Shown here one piece after another: positions 1 to 7,383 of a DNA stretch of 64,000 nucleotides (position 1 is the first letter of the stretch; every line of letters starts with the position of its first letter). The notes under the pieces were generated by a model, which was not told where the DNA came from, made no database searches, and was given only the letters and a program-made list of their open reading frames with translations. Source of the DNA: Agilicoccus flavus (GTDB lineage: Bacteria > Actinomycetota > Actinomycetes > Actinomycetales > Dermatophilaceae); assembly GCF_014857905.1 (NCBI RefSeq), contig NZ_JACYXE010000010.1, forward strand, positions 62,001 to 126,000, read 5' to 3'. The position numbers were made by a program, and so were the translations under genes.

Positions 1-447
1 GACGAAGACCTCGCCGAGGCCGAGGTAGCCGTAGGGGTGGTCGCCACCGGTGTAGTACCAGGCGGCGAGGATGCACGCGGCCCCCACCGCGAGCATGTAC
101 CAAGCCCCGGACCGCCACGTCAGGCCCAGGCCGAGGACCGCGGCGACGCCGAACGCCGCGGACGCGGCCCGCTTGACCTGGCCCGGGGCGGCGAGTCGCT
201 GCCCGACGAGCCGCACCGGTCCGACGCGCCGGCCGACGTCGTCGGTTCCGCGGACGCCGTCGGAGTAGTCGTTGGCGTAGTTGACGGCCACCTGCAGGGC
301 CAGGGCGACGCCGAGGGCGAGGAACGCGGCGAGCAGGTCGGCGGACCCGGCGGCGTAGGCCGCGGCGGTGCCGATGAACACCGGCGCGAACGCGGTGGGC
401 AGGGTGCGGGGGCGGGCGCCGCCGATCCACTGGGAGAGGGTGGCCAC
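1..447 (-). CDS. menA: 1,4-dihydroxy-2-naphthoate polyprenyltransferase (MenA), 3' part cut by window edge
   Basis: Membrane prenyltransferase that attaches the polyprenyl tail to 1,4-dihydroxy-2-naphthoate, giving demethylmenaquinone. Only the first 149 codons are in the window; the C-terminus lies beyond position 1. The N-terminus reads VATLSQWIGGARPRTLP, followed by the UbiA-family Asp-rich motif NDYSDGVRGTD in the first third and by YTGGDHPYGYLGLGE at the edge, both typical of MenA. GTG at 447 is chosen because it gives the usual short lead before the first helix; the frame stays open a little upstream. It fits with menE, menB and menC further along. The assignment is confident; only the exact start is uncertain. 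Confidence 0.9.
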   Translation of the reverse strand, partial: MATLSQWIGGARPRTLPTAFAPVFIGTAAAYAAGSADLLAAFLALGVALALQVAVNYANDYSDGVRGTDDVGRRVGPVRLVGQRLAAPGQVKRAASAAFGVAAVLGLGLTWRSGAWYMLAVGAACILAAWYYTGGDHPYGYLGLGEVFV

Positions 448-513
448 GGGGATGTCAGCTTTCGGCAGTCGAACGGGTCGGACGCGTGGGGACCGGGGCG
501 GTCCCGCGGCGCG

Positions 514-783
514 TCACAGGCCCTTGAGGAAGTCGGGGTCGTCGTCGGGGCCGCGCGGGCGCCGCGGACCGGGTCGGTCCTGCGGCCCCGAGATGAGGCG
601 GGGGCGGGTGGGCCGACCGACGAGGAACCACGCGGCCCCGCCGGCGAGCGGGAACAGGAGGATGACGAAGACCCAGACGATCTTCGGCAGCCCCTTCACG
701 GCGTCGTCGGGCGTCTGCACGCAGTCGACGAGCGTGTAGACCGTGAAGGCCAGGAGGGCGAGGGCGCCCACGACGCGCAGCAT
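514..783 (-). CDS. PLDc_N-domain small membrane protein
   Basis: A protein of 89 residues with two hydrophobic helices (about residues 3-20 and 34-55). The second carries KIVWVFVILLFPLAG, typical of the phospholipase D-nuclease N-terminal (PLDc_N) family, found as small free-standing membrane proteins in actinobacteria. The C-terminal 35 residues are charged and rich in Pro, Arg and Asp and are probably cytoplasmic. The ATG at 783 is preceded by GAAGGAG at good spacing, which fixes the start. The biochemical function of stand-alone PLDc_N proteins is unknown. It may share a transcript with menA, which follows on the same strand after 66 nt. Confidence 0.8.
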   Translation of the reverse strand: MLRVVGALALLAFTVYTLVDCVQTPDDAVKGLPKIVWVFVILLFPLAGGAAWFLVGRPTRPRLISGPQDRPGPRRPRGPDDDPDFLKGL

Positions 784-974
784 GTCGGCTCCTTCGATCG
801 GATCGCCGCGGCCACCTCGTCCACCCGGCGAGCGGGCGCCGGGGCCGTCGGCAGGAGCGGCGGGCCCCACGGGGCGTGGGACCCCTTCATTCTCCCACGC
901 GGGGGCTGCCCTGCAGCCTGGGGTCACGAGGAGGGCGACGGGTCGTCCACGGCCGCCGCGCCGCAGCGAATTTT

Positions 975-989
975 TTCGACGATCGAAAG
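975..989. promoter_or_regulatory. palindromic motif TTCGACGATCGAAAG beside a T6 run
   Basis: TTTCGA-CGA-TCGAAA forms an inverted repeat at 974-988, directly after six T residues, which stands out in this GC-rich DNA. A near copy, TTCGATGATCGAGAG next to another T6 run, lies at 5963-5977. Both are upstream of short minus-strand genes. It may be a binding site for a regulator; this is inference from two copies only. Confidence 0.3.
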
Positions 990-1065
990 ACTTTCGGGCG
1001 AGAGAGGCGTACCGTCGACCTGCTGGCCGATCGGTCCGGTCACCGGTGAGGAAGGGAAGCACGTC

Positions 1066-2136
1066 GTGAAGGTCTTGGTCACGGGAGCCACGGGGTACGT
1101 CGGGGGACGGTTGGTGCCCAGGCTGCTCGAGTCGGGTCACGAGGTGCGGACGACGACGACGAACCCCGACAAGCCGGCCCCCTGGTGGTCCGACCGGGTC
1201 GAGACGGTGCGAATGGACATCGCGGACGCCGCGGACGTCGACGCGGCCCTGGCCGGCATGGACGCGGTCTACTACCTCGTCCACGGCATGGGCGGCGGAG
1301 ACGACTTCGCCGAGAAGGACCGCCGGGCCGCCACGAACGTCGCGCGGGCCGTCGAGGCGCACGGCACGTCCCGCGTCGTCTACCTGTCCGGGATCGTGCC
1401 GCCCGCGGACCCCGACGAGCTCAGCGCGCACATCACGTCGCGTCACGAGGTCGAACAGATCCTCGCGGCGACGCCGGCGACCACCCTCACGCTGCGCGCC
1501 GCCGTCCTCATGGGCAGCGGGTCGACGTCGTTCGAGATCATCCGCCAGGTCAGCGAGCGGATGCCGGTGCAGACGGTGCCGACGTGGATGAACTCCGACG
1601 TCCAGCCCATCGCCGTCGTCGACGCGATCGAGGCGCTCCTCGGGGCCCTCACCGCGCCGGTGAGCACGCGCAGCTACGACATCGGCGGCCCCGAGCGGAT
1701 GCCGTACGGCGACCTCCTCGACCGGTACACCGACATCACCGGGCTGGAGCGCCCGCAGGTCGAGGTTCCGTTCCTGCCCACCGACCTCGTGGGCACGCTC
1801 GTCGGAGCCCTCACCGATGTGCCCAGCTCCACCGTCCAGGCGCTGGTGGAGAGCCTGCACCACGACATGGTGTGCGCGGAGGAGGACTTCCGCGCCGACC
1901 TCCTGCCGACGGGGTACCACCTCATGGGCCTCGACGAGGCGATCCGCCGTTCCCTGGCCGACCCGCGGACGGAGGTCCCGGAGGACCCCGAGAGCGCCGA
2001 CCCGATGGGCCCCATGCCCCAGGACCCGTCGTGGGCCTCCGGCGGCGACGACCAGCCGCTCCTGGCCAAGGCGTCGGACGCCGTGCGGGGCGTGGTCGAG
2101 CAGGTCCTCCCGGGCCGGGGGTCGGACCGGGGATGA
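1066..2136 (+). CDS. NAD(P)H-binding SDR-type protein (YbjT/NmrA-like)
   Basis: A 356-residue protein opening with a Rossmann nucleotide-binding motif, GATGYVGG at residues 7-14, then DAVYYLVHGMGGGDDF, a hallmark of the YbjT-like atypical short-chain dehydrogenase group. There is no clear YxxxK catalytic pair, so it may bind NAD(P)H and act as a regulator or quinone-related reductase rather than a classical dehydrogenase. The C-terminal 60 residues are acidic and Pro-rich. The GTG start at 1066 has GAGGAAGGG upstream. The stop overlaps the ATG of the following flavoprotein (ATGA), so the two are translationally coupled and probably work in the same redox process. The substrate is unknown. Confidence 0.82.
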   Translation: MKVLVTGATGYVGGRLVPRLLESGHEVRTTTTNPDKPAPWWSDRVETVRMDIADAADVDAALAGMDAVYYLVHGMGGGDDFAEKDRRAATNVARAVEAHGTSRVVYLSGIVPPADPDELSAHITSRHEVEQILAATPATTLTLRAAVLMGSGSTSFEIIRQVSERMPVQTVPTWMNSDVQPIAVVDAIEALLGALTAPVSTRSYDIGGPERMPYGDLLDRYTDITGLERPQVEVPFLPTDLVGTLVGALTDVPSSTVQALVESLHHDMVCAEEDFRADLLPTGYHLMGLDEAIRRSLADPRTEVPEDPESADPMGPMPQDPSWASGGDDQPLLAKASDAVRGVVEQVLPGRGSDRG

Positions 2137-3320
2137 GCGAGGAGTACGGGGTCGTCGTCGTCGGCGCGGGCAACGCCGGGGTCTCCCTCGCCGCGCGCCT
2201 GCGCCGCGACGGGCACGCGAGCATCGCGCTCGTCGAGCCCCGCGCGACGCACCGGTACCGCCCGATGCTCAACTACGCGGCCGCGGCCGGGGCCCGCATG
2301 CGCCGCTACGAGCGGCCCACGTCCCGCGTCACGCCGGGTGGGGTCGACCTCGTCGCCGACCACGTGGTGGCGATCGACCCGGTGGCGCGGACTGTGCGGC
2401 TCGGGTCCGGCCGCGAGCTGGGGTACGCGACGCTGGTCCTGTGCCCCGGGCTGACGCCCGCGTGGGAGGCGACGCCGGGCCTGCGGGAGGGCTTCGACGC
2501 CGGGTGGGCGGTCTCCGCGCACGTGCCCGAGAACGTCGACCGCGCCGCTCGCGCGCTGGCCGACGTCACCTCCGGCAGAGTCGTCTTCTCCGTCCCGCCC
2601 GAACCGGCCTCCTGCTCGGGGACCGTGCTCAAGGCCATGTTCCTCGCCTGCGACGCGTGGCGCCGCTCCGGCGTGCGCGCCGCGATCGACGTCCATCTCG
2701 TCACCCCCTACGCCGGCGTGCTCGGGCTGGAGCCGATCGACTCCCGCCTGCGGCCTCTCCTGGCGGCCGACCGGATCACGGTCCACGACCGGTCGGGGAT
2801 CGCGTCGGTCGACGCCCCCACCCGGGCGGTCCGCGTGGACGGCCCGCGGTCACTCGGGCCGACCGACGTGGCCCTCGCGTACGTCACCCCGCGCAGCCGG
2901 GCGCCGGAGTTCGTCGCCGACGCCGGCCTCGCGGCCGAGGGCACCCCGGGCCTCGTCGACGTCGACCCGCTGACCCTGCGGCACATGCGCCACCGCGACG
3001 TCTGGGGGCTGGGCGACGCCGCCACCGTGCGCACCCGGCCCTCCGGCGGGGCGCTGCGCCGGCAGGTGGCCGTCGCCGCGGCGAACATCACCGCCGCGGT
3101 GGCGGGGGGCGAGCCGACGTCGCGCTACGACGGGTACACCGTCATTCCCATTGCCGTCGACAGCCGGCGGCTGGTCCTCGCCGAGCACACCCGCGACGGG
3201 CGGACCGCGGGCTCGGTGCCGTTCGTGGACCTCACCCGGCCCCGCCGGGCGACCTACCTGTTCGACCGGTTCGTCGAACCGGTCGTCTACGACCGCCTCC
3301 TGCTGCGCGGCCGCGTCTGA
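2133..3320 (+). CDS. FAD-dependent pyridine nucleotide-disulfide oxidoreductase (NDH-2/SQR-like)
   Basis: A 395-residue flavoprotein. The N-terminus has the dinucleotide-binding fingerprint VVVVGAGNAGVSLAARL (residues 7-23) and the second FAD motif RHRDVWGLGDAA appears near residue 290, the layout of type II NADH dehydrogenases and sulfide:quinone reductases. A possible redox cysteine lies in PPEPASCSGTVLKAM (about residues 156-170), at a place that suits an SQR-like enzyme better than a classical NDH-2. No transmembrane helix is evident, so membrane contact would be peripheral. It overlaps the upstream NAD(P)H-binding gene by 4 nt. Menaquinone made by the neighbouring men genes is a plausible electron acceptor; the donor is not known. 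Confidence 0.82.
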   Translation: MSEEYGVVVVGAGNAGVSLAARLRRDGHASIALVEPRATHRYRPMLNYAAAAGARMRRYERPTSRVTPGGVDLVADHVVAIDPVARTVRLGSGRELGYATLVLCPGLTPAWEATPGLREGFDAGWAVSAHVPENVDRAARALADVTSGRVVFSVPPEPASCSGTVLKAMFLACDAWRRSGVRAAIDVHLVTPYAGVLGLEPIDSRLRPLLAADRITVHDRSGIASVDAPTRAVRVDGPRSLGPTDVALAYVTPRSRAPEFVADAGLAAEGTPGLVDVDPLTLRHMRHRDVWGLGDAATVRTRPSGGALRRQVAVAAANITAAVAGGEPTSRYDGYTVIPIAVDSRRLVLAEHTRDGRTAGSVPFVDLTRPRRATYLFDRFVEPVVYDRLLLRGRV

Positions 3321-3333
3321 TCGCGCCGATCGC

Positions 3334-3362
3334 CGCGGCCTGTGCCCGCCGGCGAGGCCGCG
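3334..3362. terminator. possible bidirectional hairpin between convergent genes
   Basis: CGCGGCCT at 3334-3341 pairs with AGGCCGCG at 3355-3362 around a 13-nt loop in the 60-nt gap between the convergent flavoprotein and methyltransferase genes. There is no T tract, so this is only a candidate terminator. Confidence 0.35.
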
Positions 3363-3380
3363 CCCCGAGGCGGTGTCGCC

Positions 3381-4013
3381 TCAGCGGGCCGCGTGGTCGA
3401 GGCGGGCGAGCACGCCCCGGTCGTGGACGCGGGTCTCGCCCAGGGTGAGCACGCCGCGCCCGCGCACCCACTCCCGCAGGACGGCCGCCTGCTCGGCGCT
3501 CCCCACCTGGAGCACGGCCGCGCCGCCCGGGGCGAGGTGGCGCTCGATCACCTCGAGGCAGGCGCGCGCGACGTCGAGCCCGTCGTCGCCCCCGTCGATG
3601 GCGCTCAGGGGGTCGGCCGGGAACGCGCCGGTGCGCCGCCGGGTCACCCACGGCGGGTCGGCGATGACGACGGGGAAGCGCTCGTCGGGGCCGAGCGCGT
3701 CCTCCAGCCGCGTCAGGCGCACCTCGACCCGGTCCGCCAGGCCCGCCGCCCGGGCGTTGACCCGCGCGTACGAGGCGGCCGTCGGGTCGGCGTCGACCGC
3801 GACGAGGCGCCGCGACGAGCCGGCGGCGGCGAGCAGGCCGATCTGCCCCGCCCCCGTGCACAGCTCGAGCACGTCCCCCTCGGGGGCCTGCTCGGCGAGC
3901 TCCGCGGCCCACGCCGACTGCGCGGCGGTCCACGGACACGGTTCGAGCACGCGGTCGTCGTAGGCGATCTGCAGGCCGCCGAAGGCCGCGGTGCGGCGCG
4001 CGGGCTCAGCCAC
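3381..4013 (-). CDS. class I SAM-dependent methyltransferase (N5-glutamine/rRNA type)
   Basis: A 210-residue single-domain methyltransferase. Motif I is DVLELCTGAGQIGLLA (about residues 47-62), an acidic residue ends strand 2 (VAVDAD), and the catalytic motif IV reads ADPPW, a variant of the (N/D)PP(Y/F) signature of enzymes that methylate amide or amino nitrogen (PrmC/HemK, RsmC and DNA N6 types). It uses a GTG start at 4013 that overlaps the end of the CDGSH gene by 8 nt, so it is the last gene of a three-gene unit with that gene and the heme-oxygenase-like gene. The substrate cannot be deduced from sequence. Confidence 0.8.
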   Translation of the reverse strand: MAEPARRTAAFGGLQIAYDDRVLEPCPWTAAQSAWAAELAEQAPEGDVLELCTGAGQIGLLAAAGSSRRLVAVDADPTAASYARVNARAAGLADRVEVRLTRLEDALGPDERFPVVIADPPWVTRRRTGAFPADPLSAIDGGDDGLDVARACLEVIERHLAPGGAAVLQVGSAEQAAVLREWVRGRGVLTLGETRVHDRGVLARLDHAAR

Positions 4014-4176
4014 GCCGCACGACCTTGTGGGTGCCGTCGCACCACGGCGGGCGGCCGGTCTTCCCGCAGGCGCAGACGGCGACGACCGGGCGCGTGACCG
4101 CGTGGGCGACGCCCGCCTCGTCGCGGACGACGTCGGCCCCGCGGACGAGGAGCGGGCCGCCGGGGCACAGGCGCAC
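4006..4176 (-). CDS. CDGSH iron-sulfur domain protein
   Basis: A tiny protein of 56 residues. Cys35, Cys37, Cys46 and His50 in CACGKTGRPPWCDGTH match the CDGSH consensus (three Cys and one His holding a redox-active [2Fe-2S] cluster). There is no membrane anchor. The GTG at 4176 is preferred because GGAGG lies five nucleotides upstream; another GTG two codons earlier is too close to it. It sits 23 nt after the heme-oxygenase-like gene and overlaps the methyltransferase gene. CDGSH proteins transfer electrons or clusters, so it could be the redox partner of the upstream iron enzyme; that pairing is inferred from gene order. Confidence 0.88.
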   Translation of the reverse strand: MRLCPGGPLLVRGADVVRDEAGVAHAVTRPVVAVCACGKTGRPPWCDGTHKVVRRG

Positions 4177-4199
4177 GCTCACCTCCGGTCTCCCGCCGC

Positions 4200-5195
4200 T
4201 CACGCGCTGCGCCGCCCGTCGGCGACCTGCGGGGCGGCGCCCCAGCGGGCCAGCATCCGGCCCCCGACGAGCGCGTCGAGATGCAGCGACGCGGCGACGC
4301 CGAACAGGACGTCGGCCCGCAGGCGCGGCTCGCGGGCGACGAGGCCGGCGCACACGTCCCGCACGGCCACCTGTTCGTGCACGGCGTCGGCCTCGACGTG
4401 CTCGTGGAAGTAGGCGGCGGTGGCGGCGGGCAGGCCCACCCGCTCGATCCCGGCCGCGATTCGCCGGCACGGCAGCGAGCTCGTCGCCTCGAAGGCGGCC
4501 ATGAGTCCCATCGCCGCGCCCCGCAGCCTCCGTCGCAGGCCGAAGACGGCCTGCGCGTTGTTGGCCGCCAGCGTCTCGACGTGGGCCTGCGGCAGGTACG
4601 CGCCGTACGTGTCGTCCAGCCCGGCAGCCCGCAGGGCGTCTGCGTACAGGGTGGAGTGCAGGCGCTCGGGGCGGCCGCCGCCGTACTCGTCGTATTGAAT
4701 CTCGGCGAGCGCTGCCTTGACCGGGCCGTCGAGGCGTCCGAGCACGAACGAGTGCGCGTCGGACTCCTTGAGGGCGTACACGCTGCGCTGGGCGAGGAAC
4801 TCGAGCACCTGCTCCCGGGTGGCGTGCCGGTGCAGGTACGACGCCAGCGACGGGCCGTGGTCGGCCGCGACGAGGGCGAACAGGTCCTCCGCGAGGTCCC
4901 CGCTGTCGGGGGCGGCGTGGAGCGCGGGGCGGGTCGCCTCCCGCAGCTCGGCCTCCATGCGGGCCTCGAGGTTGCCGCGCAGGCGCAGGAGCGCCGGGTC
5001 CCACTCGCGGTCGCCCGCGACGTCGTCGAAGCCCCGAAAGTGCAGCTCGAAGAGAACCCACAACGCGAGCTGCGCGTCCTCGTCGGACAGGACGGGCACC
5101 TGCTCGTCGACCGCGACGGCCTCGGGTGGGGTCCCGCCACGCAGCGAGGCGATGACGGCGGCGCTGAGCGGCCCGCGCGGTTCCGGCAGGTTCAT
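4200..5195 (-). CDS. heme-oxygenase-like iron-containing redox enzyme
   Basis: A 331-residue, mainly helical protein of the heme-oxygenase-like diiron group (the family called iron-containing redox enzymes, to which UndA-type oxidases belong). Candidate metal ligands are spread as the fold expects: Glu50/His52 in FELHF, Glu144 and His148 in KESDAH, Glu236, and the cluster FHEHVEADAVHE (His264, His266, Glu269, His273). The ATG at 5195 has GGAGG at 6-nt spacing; an ATG two codons earlier touches the Shine-Dalgarno sequence and is less likely. It heads an operon with a CDGSH protein and a methyltransferase. The substrate is unknown; an oxygen-dependent reaction is likely from family knowledge. 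Confidence 0.8.
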   Translation of the reverse strand: MNLPEPRGPLSAAVIASLRGGTPPEAVAVDEQVPVLSDEDAQLALWVLFELHFRGFDDVAGDREWDPALLRLRGNLEARMEAELREATRPALHAAPDSGDLAEDLFALVAADHGPSLASYLHRHATREQVLEFLAQRSVYALKESDAHSFVLGRLDGPVKAALAEIQYDEYGGGRPERLHSTLYADALRAAGLDDTYGAYLPQAHVETLAANNAQAVFGLRRRLRGAAMGLMAAFEATSSLPCRRIAAGIERVGLPAATAAYFHEHVEADAVHEQVAVRDVCAGLVAREPRLRADVLFGVAASLHLDALVGGRMLARWGAAPQVADGRRSA

Positions 5196-5294
5196 CGACA
5201 TCCTCCATGACGGCTGGATCGGGCGGGCCGGCCCTGCGGCGCGAGGTCGGGCGGGGCCCGATGCGTCGGCGACGGCGGCCCCGCTCCGCCACGC

Positions 5295-5334
5295 CCCGAG
5301 GACCGGATCCATCGTGACGGATCCGGTCCTCGGG
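5295..5334 (-). terminator. strong hairpin, 16-bp perfect stem
   Basis: The 16-nt arm at 5295-5310 (CCCGAGGACCGGATCC) pairs perfectly with 5319-5334 around an 8-nt loop. It lies 18 nt past the stop of the 71-residue gene and upstream of the iron-enzyme start, so it should separate the two minus-strand transcripts. It has no U tract, which is usual in high-GC actinobacteria. Confidence 0.75.
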
Positions 5335-5352
5335 ACGTGTGATGGTGCGGCG

Positions 5353-5568
5353 TCAGTTCTTCTCGGCGATCTGCAGGGCGTTACCCAGGGCGAAGAAGGA
5401 CGGCGCCCAGTGGCCGACGAAGATGCCCCAGCGGTCGGACTGCGCCTTGGAGTCGCCGGTCTTCTTGCGGCTCGCGAACCACGAGCCGTAGCTCGCGACG
5501 ATGGAGGCGAAACCGGCGGCGTAGCAGTACTCCGACTTGAGGCCGGCCTTGCTCAGGGTCTCGATCAC
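5353..5568 (-). CDS. hypothetical small membrane-associated protein
   Basis: A 71-residue protein with no recognised domain. Two moderately hydrophobic segments (about residues 14-32 and 48-66) flank a charged loop FASRKKTGDSKAQSDR, which suggests a two-helix membrane hairpin. The GTG start at 5568 follows AAAGGA at suitable spacing, and a strong hairpin terminator follows the stop, so it looks like a genuine monocistronic gene. The aromatic-rich C-terminal half (WGIFVGHWAPSFF) is distinctive. Function unknown. Confidence 0.7.
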   Translation of the reverse strand: MIETLSKAGLKSEYCYAAGFASIVASYGSWFASRKKTGDSKAQSDRWGIFVGHWAPSFFALGNALQIAEKN

Positions 5569-5653
5569 GGTGGTTCCTTTCGTGGGGCGTCCCGGTCCGG
5601 GCCGCCGACGGATTCGCGCGCTCGCGTGGTGCGAGCCGCGCACGAGGGATGGA

Positions 5654-5839
5654 TCAGGCGTCGCTAAGGATGTCGTCGAGGGCCTCGCGCACCGCCTGGC
5701 GGGCGGCGACCCGCACGCCCGCGCTGCGCTGCTGCTCGTCGTTCTCGGCGTCCTGCACCCGCTGCAGCTCGCGCTCCTCGGCCTGCTTGGCCCGGTCGCG
5801 GGCGTGCCGAATGCTGTCCCAGATGTCCCGGTCGGTCAT
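5654..5839 (-). CDS. hypothetical small charged helical protein
   Basis: A 61-residue product (MTDRDIWDSIRHARDR onward) that is almost wholly charged and predicted to be helical or coiled-coil; no domain is recognised. The ATG at 5839 lacks a clear Shine-Dalgarno sequence. A GTG 11 codons upstream is possible but adds residues unlike the rest. It precedes the 71-residue gene on the same strand by 85 nt and could share its transcript. Codon use agrees with a real gene, but the small size leaves doubt. Confidence 0.5.
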   Translation of the reverse strand: MTDRDIWDSIRHARDRAKQAEERELQRVQDAENDEQQRSAGVRVAARQAVREALDDILSDA

Positions 5840-5962
5840 GGGGTAACTCAAGCACGCGCCGCGAGATCCCACAACGGGCGCTCGCCGGGGTTCGGACCGC
5901 TTCTGAGCCAGGGCGAATGGCGGCGTCGCGGGGTGCGGCGAGCGCGCAGGTCAGGGATGTCC

Positions 5963-5977
5963 TTCGATGATCGAGAG
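5963..5977. promoter_or_regulatory. second copy of TTCGAYGATCGARAG motif with T6 run
   Basis: TTCGATGATCGAGAG is followed directly by TTTTTT (5978-5983). It matches the motif at 975-989 at 13 of 15 positions. It lies between menE and the 61-residue gene in a 219-nt gap that holds nothing else recognisable. Confidence 0.3.
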
Positions 5978-6058
5978 TTTTTTCCAGACTAGTCCCCCGC
6001 CGGGCTCGTCGTGCGCCGGTGGGGCGGGGCGTCGCGGTGTCGGTCGGGCCCGACCGCG

Positions 6059-7255
6059 TCAGCGCCGGTCGTCGGCGGAGGCGAGCAGGTCCGCGAGTGC
6101 CGCCCGGTCCGGCTTGCCGATGCCGGTCGTGGGCAGCGCGTCGAGGACGACGACGCGGCGGGGCATCGCCTCGGGGGCGCACCCCATCCGCGCCCGGCGT
6201 GCGGGCCAGGTCGCCGCGAGTCCGGCGGTGTCCCCGTCGCCCGGCACGAGGGCGGCGCCGACCGCCTGGCCCCACTCGGCGTCGGGCACCCCGAGGACCA
6301 CGACGTCGCTCCCGGCCGGGAGCACGGCCCGCAGCGCCGCCTCGACGACCGCGGGGGACACCTTGAGGCCGCCGGTGACGACGACGTCGTCGGCGCGGCC
6401 CTCGACGACGAGCCGCCCGTCGGGCTCCACGCGCCCGACGTCGTCCGTGACGAACCACCGCAGACCGTCGGCGTCGTCGACGAAGCCCCCGGCGTCGGCG
6501 GTCGTCTCGCCACCGCGGGCGACGGCCGCGGGCCGGGACAGGTAACCCACTGCGAGGGTGGGGCCGCGTAGGGCGATCCGTCCGCCGTCGCCGATGCGGA
6601 CGCCCACCCCGGCCAGCGGCATGCCGTCGTAGACGCACCCGCCGGCGGTCTCGCTCATCCCGTAGGTGGTGACGACGTTCACGCCCGCGGCGCGAGCGGC
6701 CGCCGCGAGGTCGGGGGCCGTGGCCGCGCCCCCGACGAGGACGGCGTCGAAGCCGGCCAGGGCGTCCGTGGCGGCCGGGTCGGCGAGGACGCGGCGGAGC
6801 TGGGTCGGGACGAGCGAGGTGTACCGGCGCCCGCCCGGCGGTATCGCCGCGGCGGCCCGGACGAAGGCGGCCGCGTCGAACCGGCCGGCGTCGACGACGG
6901 CCGGGGTGACGCCCGCCGCGGCGCTGCGCAGCATCACCTGCAGGCCGGCGACGTGGTGGGCCGGCAGCGCGAGCAACCACCGCCCGGGGCCGCCGAGCGC
7001 GGCGTGGGTGGCCGTCGCGGACGCCGACAGCGCCTCGGCCGACAGCGCTGCCAGCTTGGGCGCCCCCGTCGACCCCGACGTGCCGAGCGCGATCGCCGCG
7101 TCGAGCGCGGTGTCGGGCGGCAGGTCCGGGGCCGGGGCGCCGTCGGCGTGGGGCACGAGCAGCGGGCCCTCCCCGCCGAGCGCTGCCTCGATCGCGGGCA
7201 GGGCGTCGAGCACCGCGGGACCCGCTCCGATCCCGAGGGCCGCCACCGCACGCAT
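6059..7255 (-). CDS. menE: o-succinylbenzoate-CoA ligase (MenE)
   Basis: Adenylate-forming enzyme that activates o-succinylbenzoate with CoA in menaquinone synthesis, between MenC and MenB. At 398 residues it is the compact form usual in actinobacteria. The P-loop-like motif GTSGSTGAPK sits at residues 58-67, the ATP motif TTYGMSETAGG near residue 195, the hinge region GRADDVVVTGGLKVSP near residue 290, and the C-terminal lysine motif PTTGIGKPDR near residue 380. Start: ATG at 7255 with no Shine-Dalgarno sequence, but a -10 box TAGCGT ends 6 nt upstream, so the mRNA is probably leaderless. It is divergent from an SDR gene with a 128-nt gap. Confidence 0.93.
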   Translation of the reverse strand: MRAVAALGIGAGPAVLDALPAIEAALGGEGPLLVPHADGAPAPDLPPDTALDAAIALGTSGSTGAPKLAALSAEALSASATATHAALGGPGRWLLALPAHHVAGLQVMLRSAAAGVTPAVVDAGRFDAAAFVRAAAAIPPGGRRYTSLVPTQLRRVLADPAATDALAGFDAVLVGGAATAPDLAAAARAAGVNVVTTYGMSETAGGCVYDGMPLAGVGVRIGDGGRIALRGPTLAVGYLSRPAAVARGGETTADAGGFVDDADGLRWFVTDDVGRVEPDGRLVVEGRADDVVVTGGLKVSPAVVEAALRAVLPAGSDVVVLGVPDAEWGQAVGAALVPGDGDTAGLAATWPARRARMGCAPEAMPRRVVVLDALPTTGIGKPDRAALADLLASADDRR

Positions 7256-7261
7256 CCCGCC

Positions 7262-7267
7262 ACGCTA
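7262..7267 (-). promoter_or_regulatory. -10 box of menE (leaderless)
   Basis: TAGCGT on the minus strand lies 6 nt before the menE ATG, placing transcription start at or next to the start codon. It is one of many such arrangements in the window. Confidence 0.55.
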
Positions 7268-7383
7268 CCGGGGGCCGGCTCACCCGCCGCCGCGGCACGG
7301 TGGACACGGCCGGGGCGGGCGCCGCACGGCGCGGGGCGCCGACCGGGCTGTCGGGTCCGCGCCGCGCGCGACAGAATGGCGGC

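Noticed and set aside
37-1065. Long open plus-strand frame running into the NAD(P)H-binding gene from position 37
   Set aside because: It lies opposite menA and the PLDc_N gene, its product is Gly/Arg/Glu-rich without domain, and the real start at 1066 has a ribosome-binding site and a Rossmann motif.
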